Below, in pieces: positions 61,621 through 64,000 of a stretch of DNA of 64,000 nucleotides. The stretch's first letter is position 1; every line of letters begins with the position of its first letter. The translations under genes and the position numbers were made by a program. Under the pieces are notes generated by a model, which was given only the letters and a program-made list of their open reading frames with translations, was not told where the DNA came from and did no database searches. Origin of the DNA: Bdellovibrio sp. GT3 (lineage in GTDB: Bacteria > Bdellovibrionota > Bdellovibrionia > Bdellovibrionales > Bdellovibrionaceae); NCBI RefSeq assembly GCF_037996765.1, contig NZ_JBBNAD010000006.1, positions 1-64,000 of the forward strand. Direction: 5' to 3'.

Positions 61621-64000
61621 ATGAAAACAACTATGATTTCAATAACATCTCTTCTTCTGATGACTGCTTCCTTGACTGCCCACGCGGATTGGATGAGCGA
61701 GCAGGAAGCGAATTTCACCATCGTCAATTCAACAGACACAGTCACTGTGGATAAGAATGGCCTTGCAGAAAGCGTGATGGAATCAGAGCTGCAAGTGCTC
61801 AATGAAAAAGGTCGCAACGAGTTAGTGTTGCAGACCATTCCTTTTGTTCCCGATGCCGTCACTGTTACTTTTATCAAAGCCTCCACAATGACAGAGGGCG
61901 TGGAATCCCAGGTGAATGCCAAAGACGTTACGATTCGTGCTGCCAAGGGCCCTGTTCAGGGTTTAAGTCATTTACGTGAAATGGTGATTCCGTTTAATAA
62001 CCTGAAAATCGGTTCCGTCACCAAATACTCAGTTAAAATTAAATACAAAAAAAATGTTCATACGGGACTGTTTAATCAATCCTATGTGATCGGGCTTCAC
62101 GCCCCGGAAAAAGCCGGCAAGGCCAAAATCAAATCCCTTCTTCCCTTGTATTGGCACGTGAACGATCCGTGGAATGTACTGACAAAAAAAGAAAGCCGCG
62201 AAGGCGAATACTACGTGTTTGAGTTTGAACAGATTAAACCCCTCTTCAAGGTACCCAAAGAACCCCTGGCGGTTTTAAACAGGGATCTGGTTTCGCGCGT
62301 GGACATCTCAACCATGAATGACTGGAATAATTTTGTCGCTCCGCTGGCAAAAAAGTACGAAGCCATTCTGGCGGTTAAATCCCTGCCCGCGCCATTTACC
62401 CGCATCGTGACCAAAGCAAAAAAAGGCAAAACAACGGCCGAGAAGATCGACATCGTCACTTCTGAGTTATCGAATATCATGACTTATTCCGGCAACTGGA
62501 CAAGCCTTGAAAAAATGGTGATAGCCCAGCCATTAAAAGATATCTCCAGAACTAAAACCGGCGATTGTAAGGACTTTTCCCTGGCGACAACAGCGATGTT
62601 AAGAGCCTTGGGGATCGACGCCAAGGTCGCTCTGGTTCGCAGAACCTCCATCCAGGAAGCAAGCCGCATCACCATGGAGGCCATCGCTCCGAATCTGGTT
62701 ATGGCCGAACGCTTTAATCACGCGATTGTGAAAGTGACTGAAGGTGACAAGATTTACTGGGTGGATCCAACGAATATCGTCAGCAACTCTGACTTTGTTT
62801 TCTCTGATATCGCAGGCTCCAAAGCATTGGAAGTAAGCCTTGCCGCAAAGGACCTTGAAACTGTTCCTCACCCCACTGCTGCCCAATCCCGTCTGACTTT
62901 TGATAAGACCATCAAAATCAACATGGACCGCAGCAGCGACACCGTCACAAACTTTGAGGCTCTGGGCGACTATGCCAAATATATCTCCGAAGCTTCTTTT
63001 GCAACCAGCGAAGACTCAGCCAAGAAAACATTGATGACTTATCTTCGTAACGACAGCAAAAATGCCAAAGGTATCTACGAAGGAATTAACTTCCGCAATC
63101 GTATTGCCAGCTCCCTCACGGGCACACAAAAAACCATCGGCGAGGAAATCGTCAAATGGGAAGATCAAAAACTTCTCTTGAACCTGGGCTTCCCCTTGTC
63201 CGCTTTGACGCCGATGGCCCTGAACGGCTACCGTGTCACCCCGGCCACTTTGATTGGAAGATTTTCTGAATCCACTGTGACTCACATCACTGGCTATGAC
63301 TTTGTCGGCTATGAGCTGGGCTGCAATATTTTGACCCCGTGGTATAGAATCACCCGCGACTTCATCAAAGAAGACAAAGGTTTCAAAGTCGTCGACGAAG
63401 TCACCTTTGAACAGGTGCAGGTCTCTGCAGATGATCTGAATTCAGAAAAATTCCAATACATGCTGGGCTCCCTGGCTGACTGTATGGAAAGCAGTATCGT
63501 GAAAATAACGCCACTGGCGCCAGCCGATACCCTGCAAGGTCGTCTTGATAAATACACAGTCCAAATCGCAGAAGACAAAATGGCAGTGGGTGGACCAAAA
63601 TCCATTGATGGTGCCCGCGAGGCCTATCACATTGCCGGACAGATTTTATCAAAAGAACCAGAAAACAAAGAGGCTCTATTAATTCGCGCACGCGCAGTAC
63701 GCCGAGTGAATTACTTTAACAACAGCATCGACAGTTCGGAATACCTGAACGAGTCAGCAAAAATTCTGGACGCTCTTGAACTTCGCTACCCGCAAGACCC
63801 CAAAGTCCTGCAACAAAAAACCTGGGTGGCGGTTTATCGCAATGATAAAGAGAAAATCTCCGGGCTTTTCAACCAAGCGTACAAAACGTCTCAGAAGGAC
63901 TATGAGTTGTACAAACTGGGTGGCCGCGTTTTGGAAGACATGAAACAAACCCAGGCTGCCATTGGCTCTTATACAAAGGCCTTCGAGCTTGCTAAAAACC
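61621..64000 (+). CDS. DUF3857 / transglutaminase-like secreted protein (partial)
   Basis: 793 codons are visible and the frame runs off the right edge. A signal peptide (residues 1-22, TAHA/D) is followed by a DUF3857-type beta domain (about 30-270). A transglutaminase-like domain follows with Cys in GDCKDFS, His in RFNHAIVKV and Asp in YWVDPTNI (near 319, 373 and 382), a complete triad. The last ~130 residues look like TPR helices (SIDGAREAYHIAGQILSKEP, AIGSYTKAFELA). Such proteins occur in envelope settings in many bacteria; substrate unknown. The ATG at 61621 has no strong ribosome site. Confidence 0.8.
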   Translation, partial: MKTTMISITSLLLMTASLTAHADWMSEQEANFTIVNSTDTVTVDKNGLAESVMESELQVLNEKGRNELVLQTIPFVPDAVTVTFIKASTMTEGVESQVNAKDVTIRAAKGPVQGLSHLREMVIPFNNLKIGSVTKYSVKIKYKKNVHTGLFNQSYVIGLHAPEKAGKAKIKSLLPLYWHVNDPWNVLTKKESREGEYYVFEFEQIKPLFKVPKEPLAVLNRDLVSRVDISTMNDWNNFVAPLAKKYEAILAVKSLPAPFTRIVTKAKKGKTTAEKIDIVTSELSNIMTYSGNWTSLEKMVIAQPLKDISRTKTGDCKDFSLATTAMLRALGIDAKVALVRRTSIQEASRITMEAIAPNLVMAERFNHAIVKVTEGDKIYWVDPTNIVSNSDFVFSDIAGSKALEVSLAAKDLETVPHPTAAQSRLTFDKTIKINMDRSSDTVTNFEALGDYAKYISEASFATSEDSAKKTLMTYLRNDSKNAKGIYEGINFRNRIASSLTGTQKTIGEEIVKWEDQKLLLNLGFPLSALTPMALNGYRVTPATLIGRFSESTVTHITGYDFVGYELGCNILTPWYRITRDFIKEDKGFKVVDEVTFEQVQVSADDLNSEKFQYMLGSLADCMESSIVKITPLAPADTLQGRLDKYTVQIAEDKMAVGGPKSIDGAREAYHIAGQILSKEPENKEALLIRARAVRRVNYFNNSIDSSEYLNESAKILDALELRYPQDPKVLQQKTWVAVYRNDKEKISGLFNQAYKTSQKDYELYKLGGRVLEDMKQTQAAIGSYTKAFELAKN

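Overview
The window looks like chromosome of a Bdellovibrio-type predatory or gliding deltaproteobacterium-like organism (Bdellovibrionota). This is inferred from gene content: pseudopilin tip genes in duplicate, DUF222-like HNH endonuclease, fatty-acid cis/trans isomerase, a purine-degradation operon and many envelope polysaccharide genes. Genes are dense, and convergent neighbours often overlap by a few bases. No rRNA, tRNA, CRISPR array or complete insertion sequence was found.

Positions 1-19564 are a surface-polysaccharide region: the end of a methyltransferase, an O-antigen ligase/polymerase, two large GT-C-like membrane proteins, glycosyltransferases of families 2, 4 and 17, rfbB/rfbA for dTDP-4-keto-6-deoxyglucose, galE, an MBOAT/SGNH acylation pair, and a five-gene minus-strand run with an NfrA-like outer-membrane barrel and an NfrB-like glycosyltransferase. 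A BrnT/BrnA toxin-antitoxin pair sits between the sugar clusters. The first 3 kb look AT-richer than the rest.

Positions 19561-31400 hold an HNH endonuclease gene next to two long palindromic elements (20589-20759 and 20963-21085), the phosphate-uptake operon pstSCAB with a divergent soluble histidine kinase, a phosphatase, an EI24 membrane protein, a Fur-family regulator, the haem-containing fatty-acid isomerase Cti and an unassigned acidic protein that ends in a clear terminator.

Positions 31439-37802 form a purine operon (xdhA-xdhB-xdhC-ade) able to take adenine to hypoxanthine, xanthine and urate. It is followed by a TIGR01777/SRPBCC protein overlapping a photolyase gene, then an ABC1/UbiB kinase and a TlpA-like thioredoxin.

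Positions 42492-54278 are the most striking part: a four-gene minus-strand cassette present twice in tandem. Each copy encodes, in order of transcription, a ~1010-residue pseudopilin-like protein with a Ser/Thr-Pro repeat between two coiled-coil arms, a PilV/GspI-like prepilin, a PilW/GspJ-like prepilin, and a secreted protein with three EF-hand-type calcium loops. Both copies carry the same short element upstream (CCGATAAG with an upstream TAWA box), which resembles a FliA promoter. I read this as two paralogous pilus or pseudopilus tip complexes with a calcium-binding partner, analogous to PilVWX-PilY1 or GspIJK.

Positions 54436-64000 hold housekeeping and membrane genes: a cation efflux protein, haem A synthase, a Lon N-domain protein, a DCC-family protein, a NUDIX hydrolase, a Na/Pi cotransporter with a DUF486 partner, a protein with two degenerate receiver domains, and a DUF3857/transglutaminase protein that runs off the right edge.
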